A stretch of 64,000 nucleotides of DNA from Bremerella sp. P1 (GTDB lineage Bacteria; Planctomycetota; Planctomycetia; Pirellulales; Pirellulaceae). The notes beneath the pieces were generated by a model, which worked only from the letters and a program-made list of their open reading frames with translations, did not search any database and was not told the DNA's origin. Made by a program: the position numbers and the translations under genes. The DNA lies in NCBI RefSeq assembly GCF_028748185.1, contig NZ_CP118164.1:5791814-5855813 (forward strand), read 5' to 3'. How positions within the stretch are numbered: the stretch's first letter is position 1; each line of letters begins with the position of its first letter. This document shows, in pieces, positions 18,382-27,349 of this stretch.

Positions 18382-20163
18382 ATGGCCCCCGAAACGATTC
18401 TCTTCGGCGGACGTATCACCACTCAGAATCCTTCTAAACCCGAGGTGACAGCACTGTCGATTGAAGGTGGACGGGTTGTTGCGATCGGGAGTAACGATGA
18501 GATACTTGCAAGTGCCATCGCGTCGACCGAGGTCATCGACCTTGAGAATCGCCGGGTAATTCCGGGACTAAACGATTCCCACTTACACGTGATTCGCGCT
18601 GGACTCTTCGCAAATCTCGAACTCCGCTGGGATGGGATTCCCACGATCGCCGAAGCGATGCGACAACTGAAGGACCAAGCCCAAAGAACGCCTCCTCCAC
18701 AATGGGTTCGCGTAATTGGTGGGTGGAACGAGTTTCAGTTTGCTGAAGGACGGATGCCGACTTTTGAGGAGATAAATGAAGCGGCTCCTGATACTCCGGT
18801 GTTTCTTCTTCATCTCTACGATTCAGCGATGTTAAACAAGGCCGCCATTCGGGCGCTCGGCCTCGACGAAAATACGAAGAACCCGCCTGGTGGTCTTTTC
18901 GCTCGTGACCATCGAGGAAAGCCGACGGGGCTACTCATCGCTGAACCTAATGCGTTGATTCTTTACTCGACAATAGCCAACGCTCCAAAGCTCTCGCGAG
19001 AAGACCAACTCAACTCAACGCGTCACTTTATGAGGGAGTTGAATCGATTTGGTGTAACAAGTGTCGCCGACGCAGGCGGTGGAGGGCAGAATTATCCCAA
19101 TGACTATGACGTCATCAGCCAACTCGAAAAAGACGGTCACTTGACGTTAAGGATTGCTTATAGTCTTTTCGCCCAGAAACCGGGTGAGGAACTAAGTGAC
19201 TACCTTCGCTGGCTTGACATGACCCATCCGGGCGATGGCTCTGATATGTTGCGCGTTAACGGGGCAGGGGAGAACCTGGTTTGGAGTGCCGCCGACTTTG
19301 AAAACTTCCTACAGCCGCGACCAGATCTTAAGCCGGTGATGGAATCGGAACTTGAGGCGATTGTTTTCAAACTGGCCGAAGCAAAATGGCCGTGGCGTAT
19401 TCATGCAACATACGATGAGACGATAGACCGATTCTTGAACATATTCGAGCGGGTCCACCAAGAGCACCCAATCGATGGTCTACGCTGGTTTATTGACCAT
19501 GCGGAGACAGTGACCACCCGAAACCTCGAACGGATTAAACGGTTGGGTGGTGGCGTCGCGATTCAACATCGGATGGCCTACCAAGGAGAGTACTTCATTC
19601 GTCGTTACGGCGCGGAAGAAGTCAAACGACATCCACCGATTCGTGAGATGCTGAAGATGGGCCTTCCCGTGGGTGCCGGCACGGATGGAACGCGTGTTGC
19701 AAGCTATCATCCGTGGACCTGTCTCTGGTGGCTAGTGACGGGCAAAACCGTTGGTGGGACAGTACTTCACGCTAGTGAAGATTGTCTTTCTCGAGAAGAG
19801 GCGCTTCGCCTGTACACACAGGGAAGTGCCTGGTTCAGTGGAGAAGATGACCATAAGGGGACATTGTCTCCAGGTAGTTTTGCTGACTTGGCGGTGTTGA
19901 GCGAAGACTACTTCTCCATTGAGCCTGATCGAATACGTAGTTTGGAAAGCCTACTGACACTTGTTGGAGGCAAGGTCGTCTATGGAAAACAGGAGTACGC
20001 GAATCTTGCGCCGGAGCTACCGCCGGTGAGTCCCGATTGGTCCCCAGTTGCTCACTACGGGGGCTACAACAACACGAATACCATTCCGCCGAGTCATGAA
20101 CATGCACCCATCATGGCCGCCGACGGTCGTGTATGGACGACTGGTTGTGGCTGCGGCGTCTAG
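18382..20163 (+). CDS. YtcJ-like metal-dependent amidohydrolase
   Basis: The product has 593 residues with no signal peptide. It starts with a small beta-sandwich (ETILFGGRITTQ), then the metal-binding NDSHLHV at about 54-60, LLHLYDSAMLNKAA, VTSVADAGGGG near 235, and VGAGTDGTRVASYHPW near 431 with the conserved aspartate. This corresponds to amidohydrolase family 3 (YtcJ type). The extreme C-terminus is the unusual TTGCGCGV. The true substrate is unknown. It sits between an isochorismatase-type hydrolase and a nitroreductase, which suggests breakdown or detoxification of a small organic compound. Confidence 0.87.
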   Translation: MAPETILFGGRITTQNPSKPEVTALSIEGGRVVAIGSNDEILASAIASTEVIDLENRRVIPGLNDSHLHVIRAGLFANLELRWDGIPTIAEAMRQLKDQAQRTPPPQWVRVIGGWNEFQFAEGRMPTFEEINEAAPDTPVFLLHLYDSAMLNKAAIRALGLDENTKNPPGGLFARDHRGKPTGLLIAEPNALILYSTIANAPKLSREDQLNSTRHFMRELNRFGVTSVADAGGGGQNYPNDYDVISQLEKDGHLTLRIAYSLFAQKPGEELSDYLRWLDMTHPGDGSDMLRVNGAGENLVWSAADFENFLQPRPDLKPVMESELEAIVFKLAEAKWPWRIHATYDETIDRFLNIFERVHQEHPIDGLRWFIDHAETVTTRNLERIKRLGGGVAIQHRMAYQGEYFIRRYGAEEVKRHPPIREMLKMGLPVGAGTDGTRVASYHPWTCLWWLVTGKTVGGTVLHASEDCLSREEALRLYTQGSAWFSGEDDHKGTLSPGSFADLAVLSEDYFSIEPDRIRSLESLLTLVGGKVVYGKQEYANLAPELPPVSPDWSPVAHYGGYNNTNTIPPSHEHAPIMAADGRVWTTGCGCGV

Positions 20164-20301
20164 GCCTCACTTTCATTTCAAATGCGGGATCATCCGAAAT
20201 TACTTTGAGACCTGACTTCATGCTTCAAGAATCCGACACTTCCGTACCGTCGCGCTAGTTTTCTCAATAAAGACTTTATTTCAACAACCTGAGACAAGTA
20301 A

Positions 20302-20910
20302 ATGAATGTTATTGACGCTGCCTACCAACGACGTGCCATCAAGCACTTTGAACCGAATCATGAAATCTCCGCGGATGAAGAGCGAAAGCTGCTCGAAGCA
20401 ACGATTCAATCCCCGACCAGTTTCAATATCCAGCATTGGCGATTCGTCATTCTGCGGGATCCCCAACTGCGGTCAAAGATCCGAACTGAATTAGGGAATG
20501 ATCAGGCGCAGATGACCGACGCTTCTTTACTCGTTTTGTTTACAGCAGATATGAAAGCTTGGGAGAAGGAACCGCATCGGTATTGGAAAAATGCACCCCA
20601 GGAAGTCGCCGATTTACTCGTGAATTGGATGGGGCCCTTTCATGAAGGGCGGGAATGGCTTCAACGGGATGAAGCCCAGCGTTCGATCGGAATGGCAATG
20701 CAAACGTTGATGCTTGTCGCCAAAGGGATGGGCTACGAGTCATGTCCTATGATTGGCTTTGATATCGAGAAAGTTGCGGAACTTATTAAGTTGCCAGAAG
20801 ATCACGTCATGGGACCGATGATTGCCATTGGCAAAGGAACGAAAGACGCATGGCCCAAGCCTGGTCAACTGACTTTGGACGAGATTTGCTTCGAAAATAG
20901 CTTCACCTAA
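20302..20910 (+). CDS. Nitroreductase-family flavoprotein
   Basis: The product has 202 residues. The FMN-binding N-terminus is clear (DAAYQRRAIKHFEP, then ATIQSPTSFNIQHWRFVILR), as is the later QTLMLVAKGMGYESCPMIGFD and the C-terminal PMIAIGKGTKDAWPKPG. The length fits NfnB/YdfN-type NAD(P)H-dependent nitro- or quinone reductases working as homodimers. It is the third gene of a same-strand run starting at 17559 and precedes a thioredoxin-reductase-like gene, consistent with redox or xenobiotic defence. Confidence 0.87.
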   Translation: MNVIDAAYQRRAIKHFEPNHEISADEERKLLEATIQSPTSFNIQHWRFVILRDPQLRSKIRTELGNDQAQMTDASLLVLFTADMKAWEKEPHRYWKNAPQEVADLLVNWMGPFHEGREWLQRDEAQRSIGMAMQTLMLVAKGMGYESCPMIGFDIEKVAELIKLPEDHVMGPMIAIGKGTKDAWPKPGQLTLDEICFENSFT

Positions 20911-21024
20911 ATCGATCCAATCAGCGAGAATAGAGAGAAATTCGTTCTCGCGGGTTGTCCGGATCTACGATAGAAGGTTTGGCGCCGCCGATCGATGCAA
21001 GGCTTTTTCGTAGTGAGATGATCG

Positions 21025-22665
21025 ATGACAGTTGAATTGGCATTTCCCACGCTCGACGATGACCAAATGCGTGAGGTGCAGCGTTTGGGAGAAAGGCTGG
21101 AAGTTAGGGCCGAATCGGTACTGATTCCTGCTGGGCAAAAGGATTACCCATTCTTTGTTATCGAAAGCGGCAAAGTGAAAATCCTTGAAATAGATGAGGA
21201 CCACGAGACGTTGATCGCGACGCATGGCGCTAGGGCGTTTACGGGCGACGTCGACATGCTGACTGGGAGGTCTTCAATTTTCACGGCCAGAGCCGCTGAG
21301 GACTCTGTCGTTTATACGTTTCCCGCAGAGCAACTTCGTAGGCTGCTTGCTTCCTGTCCCCATCTGAGTGAATTGCTGCTCGAGGCATTTCAGTCTCGCA
21401 GAAAACTCTTGGACAGACTGCCTTTTCTAGGCGTAAGAGTGATCGGCAAATCGAATAATGCGAACACTTCGCGGTTGAGGGAATTCCTGTACAAAAACCA
21501 TGTGCCGCACACCTTCATCGAAGTGGAGTCGTCCGAAGGTAAACAGCAGAGGCGTATCCTCAACGCAGACTCTCTCGAGCTTCCAATCGTACGATGCAAC
21601 GGGCACACGATTGGGAATCCCTCAATGCGGGAATTCGCACGATGCTTAGGCATTGATAAGTCGGTTGAAGGAGAAACTTTCGATTTAGCGATTGTCGGTG
21701 GTGGACCGGCCGGACTTGCTGCGGCGGTCTACGCGGCTAGCGAAGCCCTAGATGTGCTTGTCATTGATAAGGTCGGTCCGGGAGGGCAAGCTGGGAGCAG
21801 TTCCAAGATCGAAAACTTTATCGGCTTCCCTTCCGGGATTTCGGGAAATGAACTCGCCAGTCGTAGCTATCTACAGGCACTTAAGTTTGGTGCGACGTTT
21901 ATCGCGCCGGAAGTCGTGACAGGCCTGGAGTCAGACGACGAAGAAGGACATCGTCTACGGCTGGAAAGCGGACAGATCGTCCATGCAAGATGTGTCTTGG
22001 TTACCAGTGGTGTAACGTATCGCCAACTTGGTATCCCGGGATGTACCAGGTTTGAAGGAGCAGGAGTCTACTATGCCGCGACCTCGGTCGAATCGAGGGC
22101 GTGTGCTGATGCCCACGCGGTGGTCGTTGGTGGAGGAAACTCCGCAGGGCAAGCTGCGATGTTTCTGGCAAATTCATCGGAGCACGTTCACTTGTTGATC
22201 CGTGGAGATGATTTGGCCAAAAGCATGTCAGCCTATCTATGCGATAGAATCGGAAATCACCCGCGGATCGAAGTGCATCGCAATACTGAAGTTGATGAAG
22301 TATGTGGAGGTGATTGCGTCGAATTGATTCGCATGCGGAATAATGCAACCGGTGCGGTCACCAACATTGAGTGCTCCGGCCTATTCATATTCATCGGGGC
22401 GCGTCCGCATACCCAGTGGTTACCCGAAGACGTCTTGCTTGATGAAAAAGGATTCGTACTGACGGGGACGAGTTTCTTTTCTGATGAGAGACTTCGCGGT
22501 CACTGGCCAATTGACCGTCCACCTTGTGATCTGGAGACGACAAGGCCCGGCATCTTGGCCGGAGGGGATGTGAGGTCAGGTTCGACCAAGCGTTGTGGCT
22601 TTGCCGTCGGGGATGGGTCGCTTGCGGTGGCATGTGTGCACCGATATCTCAATGGATTGACTTAA
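21025..22665 (+). CDS. Thioredoxin-reductase-like FAD protein with N-terminal CRP-type domain
   Basis: The product has 546 residues in three parts. Residues about 1-130 form a cyclic-nucleotide-binding (CRP-like) sensor fold (FVIESGKVKILEID, TGDVDMLTGRSSIFTARA). Residues about 137-215 are a glutaredoxin/thioredoxin-like domain without an active CxxC. Residues about 220-546 are an FAD/NAD(P) oxidoreductase with IVGGGPAGLAAAVYAA and VVGGGNSAGQAA. Where thioredoxin reductase has its redox CxxC, this protein reads GGQAGSSSKIENF, so direct thioredoxin reduction is unlikely. The domain order is known from other bacteria, but the function is not settled. Confidence 0.86.
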   Translation: MTVELAFPTLDDDQMREVQRLGERLEVRAESVLIPAGQKDYPFFVIESGKVKILEIDEDHETLIATHGARAFTGDVDMLTGRSSIFTARAAEDSVVYTFPAEQLRRLLASCPHLSELLLEAFQSRRKLLDRLPFLGVRVIGKSNNANTSRLREFLYKNHVPHTFIEVESSEGKQQRRILNADSLELPIVRCNGHTIGNPSMREFARCLGIDKSVEGETFDLAIVGGGPAGLAAAVYAASEALDVLVIDKVGPGGQAGSSSKIENFIGFPSGISGNELASRSYLQALKFGATFIAPEVVTGLESDDEEGHRLRLESGQIVHARCVLVTSGVTYRQLGIPGCTRFEGAGVYYAATSVESRACADAHAVVVGGGNSAGQAAMFLANSSEHVHLLIRGDDLAKSMSAYLCDRIGNHPRIEVHRNTEVDEVCGGDCVELIRMRNNATGAVTNIECSGLFIFIGARPHTQWLPEDVLLDEKGFVLTGTSFFSDERLRGHWPIDRPPCDLETTRPGILAGGDVRSGSTKRCGFAVGDGSLAVACVHRYLNGLT

Positions 22666-22721
22666 TCCTCGGGAGTGTCCGAAGGAAACCGACGACTGCT
22701 AATCCGGGGGGAATGGCAAGC

Positions 22722-23747
22722 ATGTTTCGAATTCTATCTCTTCCCGGTGGTGGCCTTCGGGGAGCGTTTGCCATCGGTTTTCTGGCAGAGATAGAGCAAT
22801 GTCTTGAACACCCAATCGGCGAGTACTTTGACCTAATTGCGGGCACTTCAACCGGTTCCATTACCGCAAGTGCGTTATGTCATGGAATGACGGCCAAAGC
22901 CCTAGAGGACTTTTACAACGACTACTCGGAACAAATCTTTCGGCCTCGGGAACGCTATACTCCCAACCGGGCATTTCGACCAATTTATTCGCTTCTTAGA
23001 TCGATTTTAGCGACCAGAACTTCTATTGATCTCGATCACTTCTTTCAGTCTCGCTATTGCCCTTTCAGTCTGAACGATGCGTTGGAGGCTGGCTTTGGTG
23101 ATTGTCGACTTTCTGAACTTTCCAAAAGCCGACTGCTTGTTCCTTCCGTGAATCTAAGCGATGGCAAGACAAGAGTGTTTCGGACCCCGCATCTTCCGCG
23201 CCGAAGCGATTCTCATGACTGGCGCGTCGTTGATGTGATCATCGCTTCAGCGGCTGCCCCGACCTATTTTCCCCACAAAACGATGCCTGATGGCAAGAGT
23301 TATGTCGATGGAGGGCTCTGGGCGAACGATCCCGGATTAGCAGCTATCTCAGAAACAGTTCGCATCACCGAGCAGTGCCGTCGAGAAGAGGACATCCCTT
23401 TTAATCTCTCCGATATTTGGATGCTGTCCCTTGGCACGGGGCAATCAAGCTATTCCCTCTCGCCACCCAACGCGGACGCAGGCATGTTGTATTGGAGTCG
23501 GCACATCGCGGAAGTCATGAGCATATCTCAAGTGCAAGGAACACAGTTGCCTTTGCGTTTTGTTTTAGAGTCGCGATATCGCCAGGTAGACTTCGACCTT
23601 AACGATCCGACATGGACTTTGGACAACACAGCCGTCACTCGTGACCTGTTTCAACTTGGTCATGACCGTGCAAGTGAGTTGTTCAGTGAAATCCGCGATC
23701 CCTATTTCTCTGAGCCAACAACCCCCTTTGTCCCCTTCAATCAATAG
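22722..23747 (+). CDS. Patatin-like phospholipase
   Basis: The product has 341 residues. I choose ATG 22722 because the G-run at 22706-22711 then sits about 10 bases upstream; ATG 22713 adds three residues. The oxyanion loop GGGLRG is at 9-14, the nucleophile elbow GTSTG at 41-45 with S43, and the catalytic aspartate D196 in YVDGGLWANDPG, forming the Ser-Asp dyad of patatins. It is likely a cytoplasmic acyl hydrolase; no signal peptide or membrane segment is seen. The start lies about 55 bases after the preceding gene, on the same strand. Confidence 0.88.
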   Translation: MFRILSLPGGGLRGAFAIGFLAEIEQCLEHPIGEYFDLIAGTSTGSITASALCHGMTAKALEDFYNDYSEQIFRPRERYTPNRAFRPIYSLLRSILATRTSIDLDHFFQSRYCPFSLNDALEAGFGDCRLSELSKSRLLVPSVNLSDGKTRVFRTPHLPRRSDSHDWRVVDVIIASAAAPTYFPHKTMPDGKSYVDGGLWANDPGLAAISETVRITEQCRREEDIPFNLSDIWMLSLGTGQSSYSLSPPNADAGMLYWSRHIAEVMSISQVQGTQLPLRFVLESRYRQVDFDLNDPTWTLDNTAVTRDLFQLGHDRASELFSEIRDPYFSEPTTPFVPFNQ

Positions 23748-23813
23748 ATCTCCGTTAGAGGCTGAGACGAATGATCGAACCACCAACCTACGCACGACGC
23801 CTTGACCACGGAA

Positions 23814-25415
23814 ATGGATAAGATGGCAAACGAGGCAGAAGATGCAATCGCGAACCAATCACCTCTCGCGAATCCTGTTTTTCGAGCAATCTGGATTGCC
23901 AGTGTTGCTTCTAATATTGGTACATGGGTCCAGGACGTTGGTACCGCCTGGCTCATGACGACCTTGGCGCCTTCCCCCATGATGGTCGCGCTCGTGCAGG
24001 CAGCGGCAACCGCGCCGATGTTTGTTTTGGCTTTACCGGCTGGGGCGCTTGCAGACATTGTTGATCGACGAAAACTGATTCTGCTTGCCCAACTGTGGAT
24101 GCTGATTGCCGCGGCAAGTCTTACCGTTCTTACCTTTACTGAAAGTGTTACCCCATTCGTATTGCTTGCAATTACATTCGCTCTCGGTGTTGGGTTTGCC
24201 TTGAATTCACCTGCCTGGCAAGCTATTGTTCCCGATCTTGTACCTTCGCAGCAACTGGACAGTGCCGTCACGTTGACTGGCGTCGGAATCAATGTAGCAC
24301 GAGCGATTGGGCCAGCAATTGGTGGGGTGCTGGTTGCACGTGCCGGCCCGGAGGCCGCGTTTCTCTTTAATTCAGTAAGCTATCTGGGCGTTTTATTTGT
24401 GCTGTATCGGTGGCAGCCTGTACCAACGGGCGAACGGACGCCGAAGGAAAGCATCGGTGGAGCGATAGCCATTGGTGTCCGCTATGTAAGCCACAATCCT
24501 GTCTTTCAAATCGTTCTTCTGCGAACGCTGGCATTCATCTTCTTCGGAAGTGCACTCTGGGCGCATTTACCGCTTATCGCCAAAGATCAGCTGGGCACGG
24601 AAGCTGGAGGATACGGTTTGCTACTTGGAACGATTTGAATCGGTGCGGTGGGAACAGCATTCTTACTTCCAAGACTTAGGAAAAGAATCTCGAGCAACTC
24701 GATCGTGACGGGATCGACAGTAGGCCTTGCGGCTGCTTTCGTCGCAATGGGCTTCGTCCCTAGTCTTCCATTGATGTGTATCGTTCTACTCCCTGTCGGA
24801 GCATTCTGGGTAGCCAACCTGTCGAGCTTGAATGTTTCTGCGCAAACGACGATCGCTCAATGGGTGAAAGCACGTGCACTTGCCGTGTACTTGTTAGTGT
24901 TTTTCGGTGGAATGTCGAGCGGTGCTATTTTTTGGGGAGTGATCGCTAGCCAGTTGGGAATTCAGAATTCCCTTGTCTTGGCCGCTTCGGGAATGATTGT
25001 GACAACGATTGCAACTTTACCTTTCCCACTAAGAAAGGTCGAGAAGCAAGGACTGCTGCCTTCTTTACATTGGCCAGTTCCTTACGTTGCACTCAATTCC
25101 GTGGACGATTCGAGTCCCGTGATTGTGACAATCGACTACCAAGTCGCCATCGAAGACCAGGAAGGCTATCTTGAACTGATGAAGAAGCTAAGTCAAGCTC
25201 GGCTCCGAACTGGCGCCTATCGCTGGTTTCTTTCACAGGACGTCGCGAACCATGAACGCTGGATAGAGACCTTCTTTGTCGCCTCCTGGGCGGAACATGA
25301 ACGTCAGCACCATCGTGTCTCTAATGAAGACGCCTTGATTCAATCACAGATTGCAGAACTACTTGTTGACGATAATCCGCCTCGGGTTAGTCATCAGATT
25401 ATCAGGTATGCCTAG
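23814..25415 (+). pseudogene. MFS_3-type exporter interrupted by an in-frame TGA
   Basis: One continuous frame encodes a major-facilitator exporter of the EntS-like MFS_3 family, but codon 275 (24636-24638) is TGA. Before it lie NPVFRAIWIASVASNIGTWV and LALPAGALADIVDRRKL. After it, in the same frame, come IGAVGTAFLLPRL, further membrane helices, and the soluble C-terminal monooxygenase-like tail usual for this family (to IIRYA). Relatives read LLGxIGIGAV here, so a single GGA-to-TGA change explains the stop. Everything else looks intact over 533 codons. It is either a very recent pseudogene, a sequencing error, or a read-through. The start is uncertain (ATG 23814 or 23823). Confidence 0.8.
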
Positions 25416-25458
25416 CAGTTGAGAGTGATCGACGGAACGGCTTTGTCGATCGCCTGTA

Positions 25459-26718
25459 TCAATCTGCTGTGCGCAATTCTTCAAAATCATTGACCACAGC
25501 CTCGGCAGCACGTCGCCCTGAGGCCATGGCTCCGTTGATGGAAGCCGTGTCGCAGTAATCACCGCAACGATATACGCCGGTTGAGAGACGAGAACTTTTC
25601 TCGACAGGTTCGAGTGCCGGAGCAACCTGCCGAGGCAACGCGTAGTGAATGGGATACGTTCTCAAATGTCGCCAGCCGTAGACTGTCGAACCAAACCACT
25701 CGCGGAGTTGACTCGAGACGGCATCTACTTGCGGTTCCTGTTTGGCCTTAAGTAGAGCTGTGACAGAGATTAACGATTGTCCTGGTGGAGCATAGTTGGC
25801 TGCTAGTTGGCTCGGTACACAAACGTTATTAATCGGACCAAGCCCTTGTCCATTGAGCATGAGAATAGGCTCTTCAATTGGCGGTTCATCCGCAGCAAAG
25901 TACATGCACACGACGCGATTGGCTTCGCTTTCAGGAGAGTTCCCGGTAAGCTTTCTCGCAGTTGGTTCGTCAGTCGCGACTACAATGTGCTTTGCGGTTA
26001 ATTGGAGACCAGATGACAGTTCCACGCCCCCCGCGCGTACCGCTTTTACTGGTGAATTTAGTCTTAGAACGCCCTCCGGTAGTCGACTGGCCAACTGGTT
26101 AGGTATCGCCCGCATTCCATCCGACGGCAACGCAGCGTCACCCGTTGAGAACATCCGGAACACGAATTCACACATTCGACGCGAAGTATTTAAATCCTGT
26201 TCCAGGAATATGCCACCCAGAAACGGGCGGAAGAACCTTTCGATGACAGTTGGAGAAAAACCTCGTTGCTGAAGCATCTCAATTGTTGTGATCTCAGGAC
26301 TCTTGTAGAGCCGGCGCAGGTCAGCAGTTGTCGTATCGTGACGGAACTTGGCGATACGTATCTTGTCCATAGCAGAGGCAACTGGTGACAGCGCAGTAGC
26401 GAGTAAGTCGCCGGGTTTTCGCCATGGATCGGAAAAACGGCGAAACTTGCCGTCGTGCCAGATAAGGGCCCCCGGTGCAAAGCGGTTTAGCTTAAGCTCG
26501 GGATAGTTGAGAATTCTTTTTGCCTCTGGATATGCCGTCAAAAAGACTTGAAAACCTCGATCAAGAAGAAAGCCCTCGTACTCATCGGTTGCGATCCTTC
26601 CTCCGGCTGAATCGCTAGATTCAAGCACCAATAACTTGAGTCCCTTCGAACAGAGTTCTTCCGCACAGGTCAATCCAGCGATGCCGGCTCCAACGATGAT
26701 TACGTCCCATTCCGCCAT
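25459..26718 (-). CDS. FAD-dependent amine oxidase/phytoene-desaturase-like protein
   Basis: The product has 419 residues from the ATG complementary to 26716-26718, which is preceded by GGTGAGAA. The N-terminal dinucleotide-binding motif is plain (WDVIIVGAGIAGLTCAEEL), followed by LVLESSDSAGGRIATDEYEG. The C-terminus carries the FAD-closing motif YRCGDYCDTASINGAMASGRRAAEAV. The nearest known types are NAD(P)/FAD-dependent oxidoreductases related to protoporphyrinogen oxidase and carotenoid desaturases; the substrate cannot be told. It starts only 8 bases downstream of the DUF427 stop, so the two are probably one transcript. Confidence 0.87.
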   Translation of the reverse strand: MAEWDVIIVGAGIAGLTCAEELCSKGLKLLVLESSDSAGGRIATDEYEGFLLDRGFQVFLTAYPEAKRILNYPELKLNRFAPGALIWHDGKFRRFSDPWRKPGDLLATALSPVASAMDKIRIAKFRHDTTTADLRRLYKSPEITTIEMLQQRGFSPTVIERFFRPFLGGIFLEQDLNTSRRMCEFVFRMFSTGDAALPSDGMRAIPNQLASRLPEGVLRLNSPVKAVRAGGVELSSGLQLTAKHIVVATDEPTARKLTGNSPESEANRVVCMYFAADEPPIEEPILMLNGQGLGPINNVCVPSQLAANYAPPGQSLISVTALLKAKQEPQVDAVSSQLREWFGSTVYGWRHLRTYPIHYALPRQVAPALEPVEKSSRLSTGVYRCGDYCDTASINGAMASGRRAAEAVVNDFEELRTAD

Positions 26719-26726
26719 AATATTTC

Positions 26727-27332
26727 TCACCAACCAAACGTACCCGACTCGCCCTTGAACGGCCCAACTATTTCCGGAGTGATCCACCCACCGTAGAAAT
26801 TCCCGGCTTGTGGCAGAACAGGATGGCCATCAACAAAGCAATCAATTCGACCTGGATAAAACGAAAAGAATCCCTTGATTGGTTCGAATTGGACAGATGG
26901 CTGATCATACGACCAACCAATATCTAGTTGTGCTGCCCGCCCCGGTATCTCCAATGACCAATAACTCGCCTGTCCCTTCCACTCACAGAAGGTTCGGCTT
27001 TCGGATCGGCTGAGATACTGTTGATCTACATCCGTCAGTGGTAGGTAGAACGTTGGCGGACTAGCCGTTTCACAGACGCGCAAGCTCCGTGCCGTGCGTG
27101 CAATAATGGTCTCGCCAGAACGGATAATTACCTCGCGATTATCCTCCACAATCGCTGGAGGTCTCGGGTAATCCCAGACCGATTCCTGCCCTTCCTTAGG
27201 TTCTATCGCAAACGCCGGGCGACGTTGCCCCGTATTCTTCCACTGACCCCTGGCAAGCTTAATCCTCTCCGAGTGTTCCATGATTTGAAGACTATTCGAA
27301 AGTAACTGTTGTTCTTGCTCTATGCTCGACAC
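26727..27332 (-). CDS. DUF427 domain-containing protein
   Basis: The product has 201 residues from GTG; an internal ATG at codon 18 (complement of 27279-27281) is an alternative, and neither has a clear ribosome site. The DUF427 signature is present twice in part: WDYPRPPAIVEDNREVIIRS in the first half, and FCEWKGQASYWSLEI followed by FYPGRIDCFVDGHPV in the second. The family is a small beta-barrel fold of unknown function, often beside oxidoreductases. Its position between a PQQ-type propeller and an FAD oxidase on the same strand suggests a three-gene operon. Confidence 0.85.
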   Translation of the reverse strand: MSSIEQEQQLLSNSLQIMEHSERIKLARGQWKNTGQRRPAFAIEPKEGQESVWDYPRPPAIVEDNREVIIRSGETIIARTARSLRVCETASPPTFYLPLTDVDQQYLSRSESRTFCEWKGQASYWSLEIPGRAAQLDIGWSYDQPSVQFEPIKGFFSFYPGRIDCFVDGHPVLPQAGNFYGGWITPEIVGPFKGESGTFGW

Positions 27333-27349
27333 ACTTCGCAGGATCGACG

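Noticed and set aside
24636-24638. TGA in the exporter as a selenocysteine codon
   Set aside because: The position is a glycine in a membrane-helix turn of relatives, not a redox site, and no SECIS-like hairpin is evident just downstream.
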